A stretch of DNA of 47,211 nt, from positions 1-47,211 of the IMG/VR virus record IMGVR_UViG_3300022902_000026. One strand, written 5' to 3'. A program made the translations under genes and the position numbers. The notes below the pieces were generated by a model that was not told the origin of the DNA, ran no database searches, and worked only from the letters and a program-made list of their open reading frames with translations. The first letter of the stretch is position 1. Every line of letters starts with the position of its first letter. The DNA is from a virus. Below are positions 29,865-39,308 of this stretch, piece by piece.

Positions 29865-32731
29865 TACTTATACACCTGAGCGATCTTCGTTGATGCAATC
29901 AACTCGCTATCTTTGTCTGCCTGCCACGTCCCTTTTCCTTCGTTAAATTGGGACTGGTTTATCGACTGGTATCTTGAAAATGTCACAACATACTCAGTAT
30001 TGCCGCTTATGTCCCACCCGTTCATATCCGTACCTGACGGCAACTGAATATACTTGTTTGCTGAATAGTAAGCAGCGCCAGTGTTGAACGGACCAAACGT
30101 TGTTGGGTTGGTCGGGTCTGCGGCTGCCCTCTCTATTATTTTAACCGCCCAACCTGACTCTTCTGCAACTGCATTACCGTCGTGGAATAGGCTGGAGTTT
30201 GTTGCAAACGTGTAGTCTACCAGTTTCACCTGGTCTGCTGCGTTATCAAATCCACCGCCTGCGGCAGTTCTGTCAACCAGTGCAGCCGGCGACCATGCGC
30301 TTGCAAGTTTCCTGTCATGCAGAATTAGCATAACTTGGCCTATGCCAGATCCGTAATCCCATGTTGAAGACAAAACCGTTGCAAGACAATCTGTCGTTCT
30401 TGTTCCGCTTCCGTGAGGGTCCGGTATAAGCGAAGATATATACTTAACGATGTCAGCAGGGAATACTCTGTCCACATATGATGGAGCGAGTGAGCGAGTT
30501 ATGACAGGAAGCGGGAACCGTATCCATCGCTCAAGCAGGTTTGATTCAAGTACCTTTTGAGCGTTTATCTTCTGGTTCGTCCCGAAGTCAATTCCTGGGT
30601 GCTCTATTGATATTTCCTTTGTTCCCTGCGACAGTTTAGAGTCAACGTCAGTCACAATTATTAGAGCGCCGAATTTGTCCTGCCTTGCGTCATACTTCAT
30701 CTTGCATTTGTACTGGTTGACAACAGTACCGGAGCTAATTGACACAGATGGAGTTTCCAGCGGGTCTGCCATCGTCCCGTCATCTAGCGTATTGGTCCAT
30801 GTGTCTACGCCAGCGGTGTGCATTATTGACTTAACCGCAAGCTTGCCATCCCTCCAAACTAGAATGTACCCGAACAGCTTACACTCTCGCCTGATTAACT
30901 CCATCCATGTGGTTGGCTTGTCAATTATGTAGAGCTTTCTATTGCCCAGACCGCTTGTTCCGCCCATTGCAAACTTGTCAGCCTGAAGAAATGACTGCAC
31001 GTCAACAAGTTCCGACTGTATCGCCATCGATAAATCAACTGGGCATTTGTCATACTTCGCGTGATTGTATCCCTTTGTTCCACTAGACAGCAGCGGGTAA
31101 AGCAGCAACTCGAACGGACCCCTTGGAGTTCCCGTACCGTTAACGTTTGGCCTGTAGTGCGGGATGTATATCTGCTTTACTTCTGCCTTCTCCGCTCCTG
31201 TTTTTTGCCCAACATACCCATCTGCGCTTATTATGCTCTGGGGGTCCGTGGTTAACACAAGGTAGTTAGACGCAACAACTGTCTTTGTCAAAACCCTGGA
31301 ACTGTACCTGGCAAAGTACCCACCCTCTTTATCTGACAGGTTCCCAAACGGAGAAAGTATAGCATCGTCTATTCTCACGCAAGCCTGTGCGGTATTCGCA
31401 TCACCTTGATCTTTCCAGAACACATCTGCATCTTCAACGTAAAGTTTTGCCCCGTTGTATGCCTGGCTTAGTGGATGGTATGCATCGAATGTCTTATTTG
31501 GAGCTGCGGCCTCTCCTCTATAGTGAATTCCGTTCGCATCTTTTTTGGATGCATCTACGGTTAATGCCGTTCTGGAATCAAACCCGAGCGCACCAAGGCA
31601 ATGGCATGTCTCGCCGTTAACAACTGGAGTTATAACAAACTTCCCAGCCCCTTCGTTATGCCCAGTAATTCCAAAAAATGAATGCTTCGTTTTATCTATG
31701 TTTGTGGATACAAATATGATTGGGTAGTTTGATGGGACTGATACATCGACCCACCCGCCGCTTGTGTATGACACCGGCATATGGTTGTTTATTTCTATTA
31801 CTAGTTCTTTTGCCGTGTACGCACCTGCGTTTATTGTTATCGTCTTTTTTACGCGCAATGCCCCATTCGAGTCGTAATAGTCTATTTTAAAAGATAGCCC
31901 TCTTGGGCCTTGGCAGTTTAGCTTCTGCAGGTGGCTAATTGATAGCGCAGAAGGGATTTTACCAGACTCTAGTTCATCTGTTATGCTCAAACATGCAACC
32001 TTCCATGTTCCGTCGTCTTCTCCAGCATACTGGATCTCGTTTGAGATTCTACCGGTCCATACAAGTCTGCTTTGGGATTCACTGTTAAACGCGCCCGTTG
32101 CAGCGTCCCATGTTGTAATGTAGTACGCGACCCGTCTGCCGTTCATCGCAAACCCAACAGAGCCAACGTGTGGAGGTGTTCCGGGCGCGCCATCTGGCGG
32201 AGTTGAGTACGTATATCCGTATGTCCCGGACGGGTTGACGGATGGCCACAGTCCTTTGCCTACATTTAAAAGTCCGTTGGTATTTGTGTCGCCCCAGTTA
32301 ATGGATTCCCTGGTGATGAACCCATTTGAATTTGCCGACAGTGCGCCAAGTGCCTTAAGTGGGATGTATTCGGCATTTGCATCAATTTGGTCCTGGAGTC
32401 CATTTCCGTATGCCGTTCGAGCGTGTGGGTTAAATGTCCACCTGCCGGTGGCGAACAGCTTTCCAAAAAACGATGTCCCGTCTGAGTCCTTCACGTCCTC
32501 AAGGCCGAATGTCATTGCTGACACTTGAGGGGATGCGGTCCCTACGTCAATCGCGTTTGAATACTCACGAGGGGGGTTTAGGCATACCTTTGGTTCTCGG
32601 CTCCATCCGTCTCCAGTGCCAGGTGCGCCCTTGTCTGAGTACTCAAAGAAGAAGAAGTTCACGCCCTCAATTGCGATATACCCGACAACGTGTGAACGTG
32701 TGGCTGATTTAAGGTCTGAAGTAACCGTCAT
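29864..32731 (-). CDS. large tail-tip/baseplate hub protein
   Basis: The 955-residue protein is the largest of the window. It starts MTVTSDLKSATRSHVVGYIAIEG, has segments typical of tail hub proteins (LVWTGRISNEIQYAGEDDGTWKVACLSITDELESG), a middle part with VWRDGKLAVKSIMHTAG, and a C-terminal beta region (PSGTDMNGWDISGNTEYVVTFSRY). It follows the tape measure and a distal-tail-like gene, the usual place of the central tail-tip protein. No peptidase or glycanase motif is obvious. The long central segment looks beta-helical or made of modules. Confidence 0.65.
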   Translation of the reverse strand: MTVTSDLKSATRSHVVGYIAIEGVNFFFFEYSDKGAPGTGDGWSREPKVCLNPPREYSNAIDVGTASPQVSAMTFGLEDVKDSDGTSFFGKLFATGRWTFNPHARTAYGNGLQDQIDANAEYIPLKALGALSANSNGFITRESINWGDTNTNGLLNVGKGLWPSVNPSGTYGYTYSTPPDGAPGTPPHVGSVGFAMNGRRVAYYITTWDAATGAFNSESQSRLVWTGRISNEIQYAGEDDGTWKVACLSITDELESGKIPSALSISHLQKLNCQGPRGLSFKIDYYDSNGALRVKKTITINAGAYTAKELVIEINNHMPVSYTSGGWVDVSVPSNYPIIFVSTNIDKTKHSFFGITGHNEGAGKFVITPVVNGETCHCLGALGFDSRTALTVDASKKDANGIHYRGEAAAPNKTFDAYHPLSQAYNGAKLYVEDADVFWKDQGDANTAQACVRIDDAILSPFGNLSDKEGGYFARYSSRVLTKTVVASNYLVLTTDPQSIISADGYVGQKTGAEKAEVKQIYIPHYRPNVNGTGTPRGPFELLLYPLLSSGTKGYNHAKYDKCPVDLSMAIQSELVDVQSFLQADKFAMGGTSGLGNRKLYIIDKPTTWMELIRRECKLFGYILVWRDGKLAVKSIMHTAGVDTWTNTLDDGTMADPLETPSVSISSGTVVNQYKCKMKYDARQDKFGALIIVTDVDSKLSQGTKEISIEHPGIDFGTNQKINAQKVLESNLLERWIRFPLPVITRSLAPSYVDRVFPADIVKYISSLIPDPHGSGTRTTDCLATVLSSTWDYGSGIGQVMLILHDRKLASAWSPAALVDRTAAGGGFDNAADQVKLVDYTFATNSSLFHDGNAVAEESGWAVKIIERAAADPTNPTTFGPFNTGAAYYSANKYIQLPSGTDMNGWDISGNTEYVVTFSRYQSINQSQFNEGKGTWQADKDSELIASTKIAQVYK

Positions 32732-32740
32732 TACGTCACG

Positions 32741-33121
32741 TTACGAATGAGGGGCCCACCACTTGCACTCTGGTATTTTTTGGACATATTCAATAAACAG
32801 GTCTTCTTTGTCGGGAGGAATGTTATCATTCCATTCTGCTGACGTCTCAATGTACCCCCGTCCGAATTTGGCCTCGCCTGTTGAGTAATTCGACTCAAAA
32901 CATTCGCAGGTTATTTTAACGCCACCCATGTGGTGATTTATCGCACATGTTGCATTGTATCCTACCAATCCGCAATCCCAGGATCGCGACCACTCAAACA
33001 TATCAGGCTTCGATGCGCTAAGATAGGAACATCCATTTATGGTAGACGTTTGGTCATCTACGCCACCGCAGCCCCCAGCCAGAAGAGCCGCCACGCACAA
33101 AACGAGAAGAATCTTTTCCAT
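32741..33121 (-). CDS. lipoprotein encoded inside the tail module, 127 aa
   Basis: From the ATG at 33121 (GGAGGTAAGGGCC upstream), residues 1-18 form a lipoprotein signal (EKILLVLCVAALLAGGC) with Cys at the cleavage site. The mature part has six further Cys residues (DCGLVGYNATC, TCECF, ECKWW), probably in disulfides, so it acts outside the cytoplasm. Phage lipoproteins in such positions often block the receptor and stop superinfection, as shown for T5 Llp. That role is inferred from location and signal only. It sits between the distal-tail gene and the hub gene. Confidence 0.7.
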   Translation of the reverse strand: MEKILLVLCVAALLAGGCGGVDDQTSTINGCSYLSASKPDMFEWSRSWDCGLVGYNATCAINHHMGGVKITCECFESNYSTGEAKFGRGYIETSAEWNDNIPPDKEDLFIEYVQKIPECKWWAPHS

Positions 33122-33204
33122 GGCCCTTACCTCCATACCTTACAGGAATGGTGAATGGTAGAGCCTGTCAGTTCAAGGATATTGAAGGAGTCCAACATTA
33201 TCAG

Positions 33205-33981
33205 CTATGCCACGTACTTCCACAGGTTAAGCTCAAGCCTCCAATACCCGTTATAATCCCGTATGTTGCGGCCAGTGAGCGATGACATGGAACTAACCGG
33301 CTTTCCTTCCTCTGGCTGCCAGATACCGGTCTCGTAGTCCGCCGATGACGAATTGAGCGTCCTGTCCGGGAAACAGCGAATGGGGGAACCTTCGTGGATC
33401 ACGTCCTCAAAGAACGCCTCGAAACTACCCCACCACGCGCTGCCTTCCTTCCACACCTCCGCGCTGGAAAGGTGTTTGTACTCGAACCGGCCATCGTACA
33501 GGATGTTGCCCTTGCGGCTGTACGTCTGTCCGTTCGCGGATCTGTGCAACTTCGTGGTCGAGTTTGGTGCCCACCAATCGTTGATGTTTCCTGGGTAGGA
33601 GGTCAGTCCGCGCGACGGGAACCAACAGTACCGGGCCTGATGGGTTGATAGGTACTCATTTGCTCCTGAAAGGTTACCGGTAAATCCAAGCAACGTACCG
33701 AGTCCCGCGTCCGTCCATGTAACGGCAGTATTCCCTGCGTCAGGAAAACTGATTGTTACCTTACCGGTCGTTGATGACTGGGTTACTCGCGTCGAATCAT
33801 ACGGGGCACCAAGTGCCTGTATCACTGTCTGCATGTGGCCGGTGAGTTGGTCCTCCCCTACAACGCCGGACATGTAGTAGTCACCGGCAGTGAGAGACAA
33901 CGGGTTGCCTGCTACGCTAAAATCCTTGGTCGCGTCCGTGATCGAGAACAGTCCGAGATACCGCTGCAGTTCATTGCCCAT
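33205..33981 (-). CDS. distal-tail-like structural protein
   Basis: The 258-residue protein lies directly after the tape measure (2-base gap) and before the tail hub. The region SFEAFFEDVIHEGSPIRCFPDR followed by a C-terminal strand set (YWRLELNLWKYV) is typical of distal tail proteins and related tail-tip adaptors. An internal beta domain (TGKVTISFPDAGNTAVTWTDAG) fits. It could also be a minor tail protein. Confidence 0.6.
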   Translation of the reverse strand: MGNELQRYLGLFSITDATKDFSVAGNPLSLTAGDYYMSGVVGEDQLTGHMQTVIQALGAPYDSTRVTQSSTTGKVTISFPDAGNTAVTWTDAGLGTLLGFTGNLSGANEYLSTHQARYCWFPSRGLTSYPGNINDWWAPNSTTKLHRSANGQTYSRKGNILYDGRFEYKHLSSAEVWKEGSAWWGSFEAFFEDVIHEGSPIRCFPDRTLNSSSADYETGIWQPEEGKPVSSMSSLTGRNIRDYNGYWRLELNLWKYVA

Positions 33982-33983
33982 GG

Positions 33984-36083
33984 CTAACCGCTCACCGTCT
34001 GACTTCGTCCGATCGCCGTTGTAACCTGTTTCTGTCTCACAAACGAGCTGGACGGGTCAAACGGGTCATTGAAGAACACGTTGATATTGACCGGGCGCTT
34101 GTCCTCAACCGTCTGCGCAAACTGCGTAGGTTTGCTAGACGTTGACGTGGTGGCAGCCGTAGAACCGGAACTGGAAGAAGCACCTGCAGCGGCTCCGACG
34201 CCGGCTCCTGCAGCTCCAGCGGCCACTGCTACGGCGGTATACAGTCCAGCGGCTGCCAACTTAGTAACGTCCGTGAAGCCGCTAGCGGCGTATTCAGCAA
34301 GCGAGAAGATGGCCTTAATCCCGGCCTCGATTGCGAGCGCTTTCAGGGTCGAGGCCAGGGCCTTTAGAATTTCCGTCTCAATGGACTCGCCACTGGCTTC
34401 GGCGGCGTCCGCGACATTGAATAGGGCAGTAGCGAAGGATGAGAACGCGGCCTTACCCATGCCGCCGATGTCTTCCGAGGTGTCAATGATGGACTGTCGG
34501 AATGCCGTGACCTTGTTCGCGGCTCCGATTGTGGCCTGGCCAACCACGGTTAACTGTGCGGCAAGCGCCCTGTAGGCAGCTGTAGCAGTGTTTCCGCTTG
34601 CAGCCATGGCGTCCATCCGCATCTTGATACTATCAAACTGTGCCTTTGTCTGCTGCGCCCTTTGGTTCTGTTCCTCGTCCATCATGCGGATCAGCGGAAT
34701 ATTCGACACTGGCAGGGACGCGGCTGCGTTCATGGCCTTTTGAACGTTCGCGGCTAATAGGCTTGACGCCTTTTCGGCTTTGATTATGTTCGAGATGAAG
34801 TCTGGAGACGGGCCGGTGGATCCGAATGTGGATTTGTTGAATTTAATACCAGTTGCACTTGAAGCAGCGTCAGTTGGCGGCTTTTTAGGAGGCTTAATTA
34901 TTGCTGCTTTCTTTATCTGCGCCGCTTTCGCCAAGCTTATCTGCTCATTTAGACTCTTTTTAATTAGGAACAACCTCATTCCCTCTTCTTGGCTAAGAAG
35001 TGTAGTTAATTGCTTTTCAAGCCGGGCTCTCTTCTTTATGTTGTCGTTCTCTGCCCTTATGAACTGGACCCTCTTTCCAATAACAACCATTCTTGTTTTT
35101 TGATGAGTATTTAGCTTTTCAAGTTCTTCTCTGACAAACTTAATCCTCTTTTGAGTTTGCTTCATGATGTCTGCGGTTTTGTCTCCAGCCCACATTCCGC
35201 TATATGTTTTAGTCAACTTAATAATTATTCCGAGTGCTTTTATTACCAAGTTGCTCTGACTTACATTTATTGCAAGTTGGTCATTGGCGTTTTTTAGAGA
35301 TGTTTTCATTACGCGCCACTGGTCTGCGCCAGTTTTTACTGCAAGCTTTGAGTCGCCAACTACCTTATTCAGACCTGCAATTGTTGCTGCCGTAAATGCT
35401 GCCGTTTTATCTTGATCGCTAAGTGCCTTTGTCGACTTCCCTATAGATACGGCATAGTCTGCATTTATCAAATCTAGGCTTTTGAGCTGGATTCCGAGAT
35501 TGTCTAGGATTGGTTTAGATTTTCTGGCCATACCAACCATGAGATCACCCATGGCCGCGTTTACATCTCCACCAATCTTTTGTGCTGCAATGGTTGCCTT
35601 TGCCGCCAGGTTGGCAAAAGAGTCCTCTGTAAGGCCAAGGGAAAATGCCGACGACATGTTAGCCGCTTTTAAAAGGTCTGCGTCTGATACGAAACCCCTT
35701 GTCGCTTTTCTCGCGCCTTCTATGCTGATAGTCTGAGCATCGTACATCTTGCCAAGTTCTAGACCACGGTCCATCAACTTATTAATACCCGCAGCAAAAC
35801 CGACTATGGCTGCACCGGCTGCAATTGTACTTGTTTTCAGACCAGACATCTGCGACTTCATTGACCCCATGTCGCCGCTTGCTGACTTTACTTCATTGCC
35901 CGCCTTCTTAACCTTGCGCCCAAACTTATCAATCTCCCCAGCAGCACGACCAGTGGCGTGCTCAACCGCCCTGGCAACGCGCTCTTCCTTGCGCATCTCC
36001 TTTACAAAGTCCTGGATCTGTTTGGCGTTTCCCTTCATGTCGAGTTTCCACTCGGTGATCATCTGTTCTGTAGGTATCGCCAT
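33984..36083 (-). CDS. tail tape measure protein
   Basis: The 699-residue protein is mainly helical: an N-terminal coiled region (KQIQDFVKEMRKEERVARAVEH), a hydrophobic segment (TIAAGAAIVGFAAGINKLMDRG), a long helical body, and a second hydrophobic Ala/Gly-rich stretch (YTAVAVAAGAAGAGVGAAAG). By the usual ratio of about 0.15 nm per residue the tail would be near 100 nm. The central part (about 34800-35900) is distinctly richer in A and T than both ends, which suggests mosaic exchange within the gene. Confidence 0.9.
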   Translation of the reverse strand: MAIPTEQMITEWKLDMKGNAKQIQDFVKEMRKEERVARAVEHATGRAAGEIDKFGRKVKKAGNEVKSASGDMGSMKSQMSGLKTSTIAAGAAIVGFAAGINKLMDRGLELGKMYDAQTISIEGARKATRGFVSDADLLKAANMSSAFSLGLTEDSFANLAAKATIAAQKIGGDVNAAMGDLMVGMARKSKPILDNLGIQLKSLDLINADYAVSIGKSTKALSDQDKTAAFTAATIAGLNKVVGDSKLAVKTGADQWRVMKTSLKNANDQLAINVSQSNLVIKALGIIIKLTKTYSGMWAGDKTADIMKQTQKRIKFVREELEKLNTHQKTRMVVIGKRVQFIRAENDNIKKRARLEKQLTTLLSQEEGMRLFLIKKSLNEQISLAKAAQIKKAAIIKPPKKPPTDAASSATGIKFNKSTFGSTGPSPDFISNIIKAEKASSLLAANVQKAMNAAASLPVSNIPLIRMMDEEQNQRAQQTKAQFDSIKMRMDAMAASGNTATAAYRALAAQLTVVGQATIGAANKVTAFRQSIIDTSEDIGGMGKAAFSSFATALFNVADAAEASGESIETEILKALASTLKALAIEAGIKAIFSLAEYAASGFTDVTKLAAAGLYTAVAVAAGAAGAGVGAAAGASSSSGSTAATTSTSSKPTQFAQTVEDKRPVNINVFFNDPFDPSSSFVRQKQVTTAIGRSQTVSG

Positions 36084-36086
36084 TAT

Positions 36087-36656
36087 CTATCCAGATTTCG
36101 GGAGTTTTTTAACATCAACCTTGAACGCATCCCATACTTGGCCGGTATCAACTCCGTACCCGTCCTTGCGTGCGATTGATTTATCTGCGCCGGTTCTGTA
36201 GTTGTCATTACCGTGTGTTGCCCTATAAACCTTCGCTTTTGATACTCTTTCACTAACGGCACGGGCTGGTTTTCCTCCGGTAGTCTGCCCGCGCTTCATG
36301 TGCTCTTTATAGCTGTTGAGGATTTTCCTTGAAACCAACCGCGCGCCGAGCTTGATTGCTGCCGTGTTTCCTCTTCCGCGCAGTGACCTGTTTATCGCGC
36401 GCTTCCATACGTCCCGTATTTCTTGCACTTCTCTGCGAGTTGAAAATATCGGGTTTCTTCCGGTCTTGGCTAGGCCAAAGAAAATGATCTCTTTGTTGTC
36501 CCATCTGAGATCAGAGACAGTTCCGTCCTTCTTTCGGTATGGCTGGCGACCTCTATTGATCCCGACCTGAGCCGAATATCCGCCAATTCCGAGGAAGATT
36601 TTCTCCATTAACTGGATCATCTTCTTTCTTCCACGGCTCTTTATCCTGACGGCCAT
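36087..36656 (-). CDS. basic tail or neck protein, 189 aa
   Basis: The protein is very basic (KSRGRKKMIQLMEKIFLG at the start) and ends GVDTGQVWDAFKVDVKK, a pattern close to the DTG-x-x-x-x-A-F end of HK97 gp10-like neck proteins. It lies between the tail assembly chaperone and the tape measure, which is not the usual place for a neck protein. Tail completion or tape-measure-associated roles are both possible. Confidence 0.55.
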   Translation of the reverse strand: MAVRIKSRGRKKMIQLMEKIFLGIGGYSAQVGINRGRQPYRKKDGTVSDLRWDNKEIIFFGLAKTGRNPIFSTRREVQEIRDVWKRAINRSLRGRGNTAAIKLGARLVSRKILNSYKEHMKRGQTTGGKPARAVSERVSKAKVYRATHGNDNYRTGADKSIARKDGYGVDTGQVWDAFKVDVKKLPKSG

Positions 36657-37070
36657 CTAGTCTGCTTCCATCATCCGAGCCCGATAATACGCAGACCACT
36701 GGCTCTCTTGACTGTCCGCAACCCGAAGCAAGTCAAGGTGCGGCGAAGGCAATTCCCACACGTTTCCAAGTGCTCCGCGCCGGTAATCTTCAAGGTCTGA
36801 AAGCACTAGTTGGATGGGCCGTTGTTCCCAGAAGTAGTTCTCGCACGTCTTGTTATAAGGTTCATGGTCAGCTCCGCGCGTCCGGTGCAGTCCAGTTCCG
36901 GCGTACTCTTCCTTCCACCCGCACCCGAACAGTTCCCAATTATCGTCGTATCCGTTCGACAAACACTCATCGCAAGATACGTCAACACGATGGACAACCT
37001 TGGTTCCGCACTTGCCCTCTTTCGTGACTCGCCGGCCCCATATGGCTGCCTTTAGGCCCTGGATAAAGGG
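36657..37070 (-). CDS. -1 frameshift extension of the tail assembly chaperone
   Basis: This frame is open from 37131 down to the stop at 36657-36659 and is in the -1 frame of the 37052 gene. It has no good start of its own: the first is a TTG at 36962. After a slip at 37064-37070 the ribosome would read IQGLKAAIWGRRVTKEGKCG, then VSCDECLSNGYDDNW and GCGWKEEY, giving a fusion of about 303 residues, as in lambda gpGT. The added part has CDEC and several Cys residues. An internal G4 run at 37036-37039 could alternatively mark an indel. Confidence 0.65.
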   Translation of the reverse strand, partial: PFIQGLKAAIWGRRVTKEGKCGTKVVHRVDVSCDECLSNGYDDNWELFGCGWKEEYAGTGLHRTRGADHEPYNKTCENYFWEQRPIQLVLSDLEDYRRGALGNVWELPSPHLDLLRVADSQESQWSAYYRARMMEAD

Positions 37071-37567
37071 GCGCTGGCCTCGCTTATGTGCAGGACCATG
37101 GCACCGGCAGCCTGGATGAAGTATGAGGACAGGTTAACCTCGTTCATCCACCCATCAGTAACGGCGGATCCAAGAGTGCTGTACCCCTTGCGCTTAAGTG
37201 GCGCGGCAGGCTCCGGGTCGCTCCCATCTGGTTTGCAGATGATGTACCCGTCCAACTCCGTGACCCCAAACCTGAACGCCATGCGCAGTTTGTTGTTCAG
37301 GGTCATATCCTCAATGTGGTGCTTCTGCTTGGCTGTCAACGGAGCGATCATTAGCCATGTCGGCTTCTTGCTCTCGTCAATCTTCAGCTTTTCAACATCG
37401 AAGTACGACTCCTTGTACGCCTTCCAGTCGCTTCCATCAGTGCCGTGCTTTACGACGGAATCATCTGCGATCTGCATCTCTTCGATGATTCCGCCGTCTC
37501 CGGCAACATCAAACGTGCCCGCAATAACAACCCGGCGAGGTCCTACCTTGTAGTGTCCAAAACCCAT
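37052..37567 (-). CDS. tail assembly chaperone (gpG-like)
   Basis: The 171-residue acidic protein lies between the tail tube and the tape measure region, the position of the lambda gpG/gpGT chaperones. It has an alpha/beta domain (GFGHYKVGPRRVVIAGTFDVAGDG, HIEDMTLNNKLRMAFRFGV, VTDGWMNEVNLSSYFIQAAGAMVL). The start codon is preceded by AAAGGGCC. A slippery heptamer near the end allows a -1 frameshift into the downstream frame. The chaperone would hold the tape measure during tail tube growth. Confidence 0.65.
   Translation of the reverse strand: MGFGHYKVGPRRVVIAGTFDVAGDGGIIEEMQIADDSVVKHGTDGSDWKAYKESYFDVEKLKIDESKKPTWLMIAPLTAKQKHHIEDMTLNNKLRMAFRFGVTELDGYIICKPDGSDPEPAAPLKRKGYSTLGSAVTDGWMNEVNLSSYFIQAAGAMVLHISEASAPLSRA
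37064..37070 (-). promoter_or_regulatory. slippery heptamer CCCTTTA
   Basis: On the minus strand the bases read C CCT TTA in the frame of the 37052 gene, an exact X-XXY-YYZ slippery heptamer (CCC TTT A). It lies four codons before the stop. A -1 slip continues into the extension frame for 135 codons. Its strength is unknown; it is weaker in type than GGGAAAC. Confidence 0.6.
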
Positions 37568-37596
37568 GGCCCTTTAACTCCTGTGAATCTGTTGCG

Positions 37597-38841
37597 TTAG
37601 AACTGGTGGATGGCAAGCGCGGCCCGGTTCAGGTCGGTGTTGCCGGAATCGTAATCCTCGTCGGCGCGGAACTTGACCTTGACTGCGGTCAGGCCGTCGG
37701 CATCCTCACGGACGGGAAGATCGGACAGATAACAATACGGCATGGCAAAGGCAATGCAACGTGTGGCGTCATGGCCAAACTGAGCGATAACGGTCTTGGC
37801 CGTACCTGAGTTGAAGTCCTGAGCCAACCCCGGCATGTCCTGGTCATACAGGATGGACATCTCTGCCTCGGGTACGCCTCCACCCTTGACCCATCCGCCT
37901 ACTCCGTTGACGCCACCGGGGCACGGCTGGCTGATAAGTTCCAGATTCGGAGTGATGGACACATCCGCGACCTTGCGAGAGGTGCGGGCGGTCGCCTGAG
38001 CATCGCCGATGTGAATCAGGCCAATGGCGCGGTCGTGAGCAGGATCGTTGCCGCCTGCGGCTGCTGCATGGTCAAACACGGCCCGGTCATCTGAATCTTC
38101 CACGAACTGGTGGTCTGCGACGGAGGACGTGAACGCAATCATGGGCAACTCGCCGGCTGCGGTGCCTTCCACTTCAAAGATGAGCGCGCCGCCAACGGTC
38201 TGCTTTTGGTCCTGCGAGTCGTCGCCGATGACGAGCGTGTCAAGGTACTTCTGGGTCGCGTCTTCGTCCAGGTATGTGGTGGTGGAGAAAACGATAGGGT
38301 CTCCAGCCTCAACCGCCGCCTGCGCTGCCGGATAGAATGTGATCCCGTCAGTTGCGACGCTATCAATCAACTTGACCTCGCCACCGCCGCGTTTGTCTCC
38401 CTTGACGCCAATCAGCGCGGCCATGCCGGGCACGCAGTAGGTGTTGGCCGCCGTCAGGTTGAAATTCGTCGTGCTCGACCCGGCAATGGCAACCGAGCTG
38501 CGCGCGTTGGTCGGGTTCTGGATCCCGCCCACGGCAGCTTCAAGGTGCTCTCCTACGTCGCCGGCATCGATGGTCGCAGGGGCTCCGTCCGCGTACATGG
38601 TGAACTTGAAGTCACCGTTTCGCAGGCCAGGGTGATTCGCGCGCTGCTTATAAAGCCGCGTCTCAACGGTCTCGTCTTCGATGCCTTCCCATGTCAGGCC
38701 AGAGGCGTCGATAACGGTGCAGCGCAACTTGGCCGCGTTTGAGGTATTCCACTCATCCGAAGCCGCGTTGACGAACGTGTCATTGAACGTGGTCCCGATA
38801 ACGGTGCGAAGTTCTTGGAGTTTTGATAGTCCGGTGGTCAT
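37597..38841 (-). CDS. major tail tube protein
   Basis: The 414-residue protein begins with a strand-rich N-terminal domain (KLRCTVIDASGLTWEGIEDETVETRLY), then DFKFTMYADG and a mid-part with SSVADHQFVEDSDDRAVFD. It is the tube-type protein just before the chaperone and tape measure genes. It is larger than simple tube proteins and may carry an extra surface domain, which could be a glycosylation target. No catalytic motif is present. Confidence 0.65.
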   Translation of the reverse strand: MTTGLSKLQELRTVIGTTFNDTFVNAASDEWNTSNAAKLRCTVIDASGLTWEGIEDETVETRLYKQRANHPGLRNGDFKFTMYADGAPATIDAGDVGEHLEAAVGGIQNPTNARSSVAIAGSSTTNFNLTAANTYCVPGMAALIGVKGDKRGGGEVKLIDSVATDGITFYPAAQAAVEAGDPIVFSTTTYLDEDATQKYLDTLVIGDDSQDQKQTVGGALIFEVEGTAAGELPMIAFTSSVADHQFVEDSDDRAVFDHAAAAGGNDPAHDRAIGLIHIGDAQATARTSRKVADVSITPNLELISQPCPGGVNGVGGWVKGGGVPEAEMSILYDQDMPGLAQDFNSGTAKTVIAQFGHDATRCIAFAMPYCYLSDLPVREDADGLTAVKVKFRADEDYDSGNTDLNRAALAIHQF

Positions 38842-39308
38842 AGTTCATCCTCTGCGATCCTGCATCGCCATGTCTGGCGCAGAATCCTGACTGTTTCTAG
38901 GTCCCGGTCCTGCTCGTCATTTTCAAACCACCGGGCTTTTAAGTTGATGTCCGTTGCCGTGTTGTCTGCATCGAACCCGACGAACGACGCACCGTTGCGA
39001 AGGGTTGAGATTATCTGATTCCGGTCTGCAAGCATCAAGTCGTAGTGCTCGTCTAGATCGCGAGCTGCGTCATATCCAAATTCTAGAATCAAGAATATGT
39101 CGCTCCACCGCTGGTTTAAGTCGCTCAGATCCTGGACTTCATCGCCCCTGTCCCATTCGAGGGTAAATAGCCTGTCCGCCATGGACTGCTCTGCCGTCAT
39201 ATGTAGCGGGTGGTCGTTGTGTCTAAACGGCTCCAGGCTAATCGCAGACGACGGGGTAAGTGTTTCAAGCCGCCAAATTGTGTTTTTATATATTTGCAAA
39301 AGGCTCAT
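38838..39308 (-). CDS. tail terminator-like protein
   Basis: The 156-residue protein (IWRLETLTPSSAISLEPF, MTAEQSMADRLFTLEWD, IFLILEFGYD, WFENDEQDRDLETVRILRQTWRCRI) lies between the tail tube and head-completion genes and overlaps the tube start. Size and position match tail terminators that close the tail tube at the head end. Confidence 0.55.
   Translation of the reverse strand: MSLLQIYKNTIWRLETLTPSSAISLEPFRHNDHPLHMTAEQSMADRLFTLEWDRGDEVQDLSDLNQRWSDIFLILEFGYDAARDLDEHYDLMLADRNQIISTLRNGASFVGFDADNTATDINLKARWFENDEQDRDLETVRILRQTWRCRIAEDEL

Noticed and set aside
37036-37041. A one-base insertion in the G4 run explaining the 36657 reading frame
   Set aside because: Removing one base would give an ATG start, but the in-frame slippery heptamer and gene position explain the frame without an error; kept only as an alternative.
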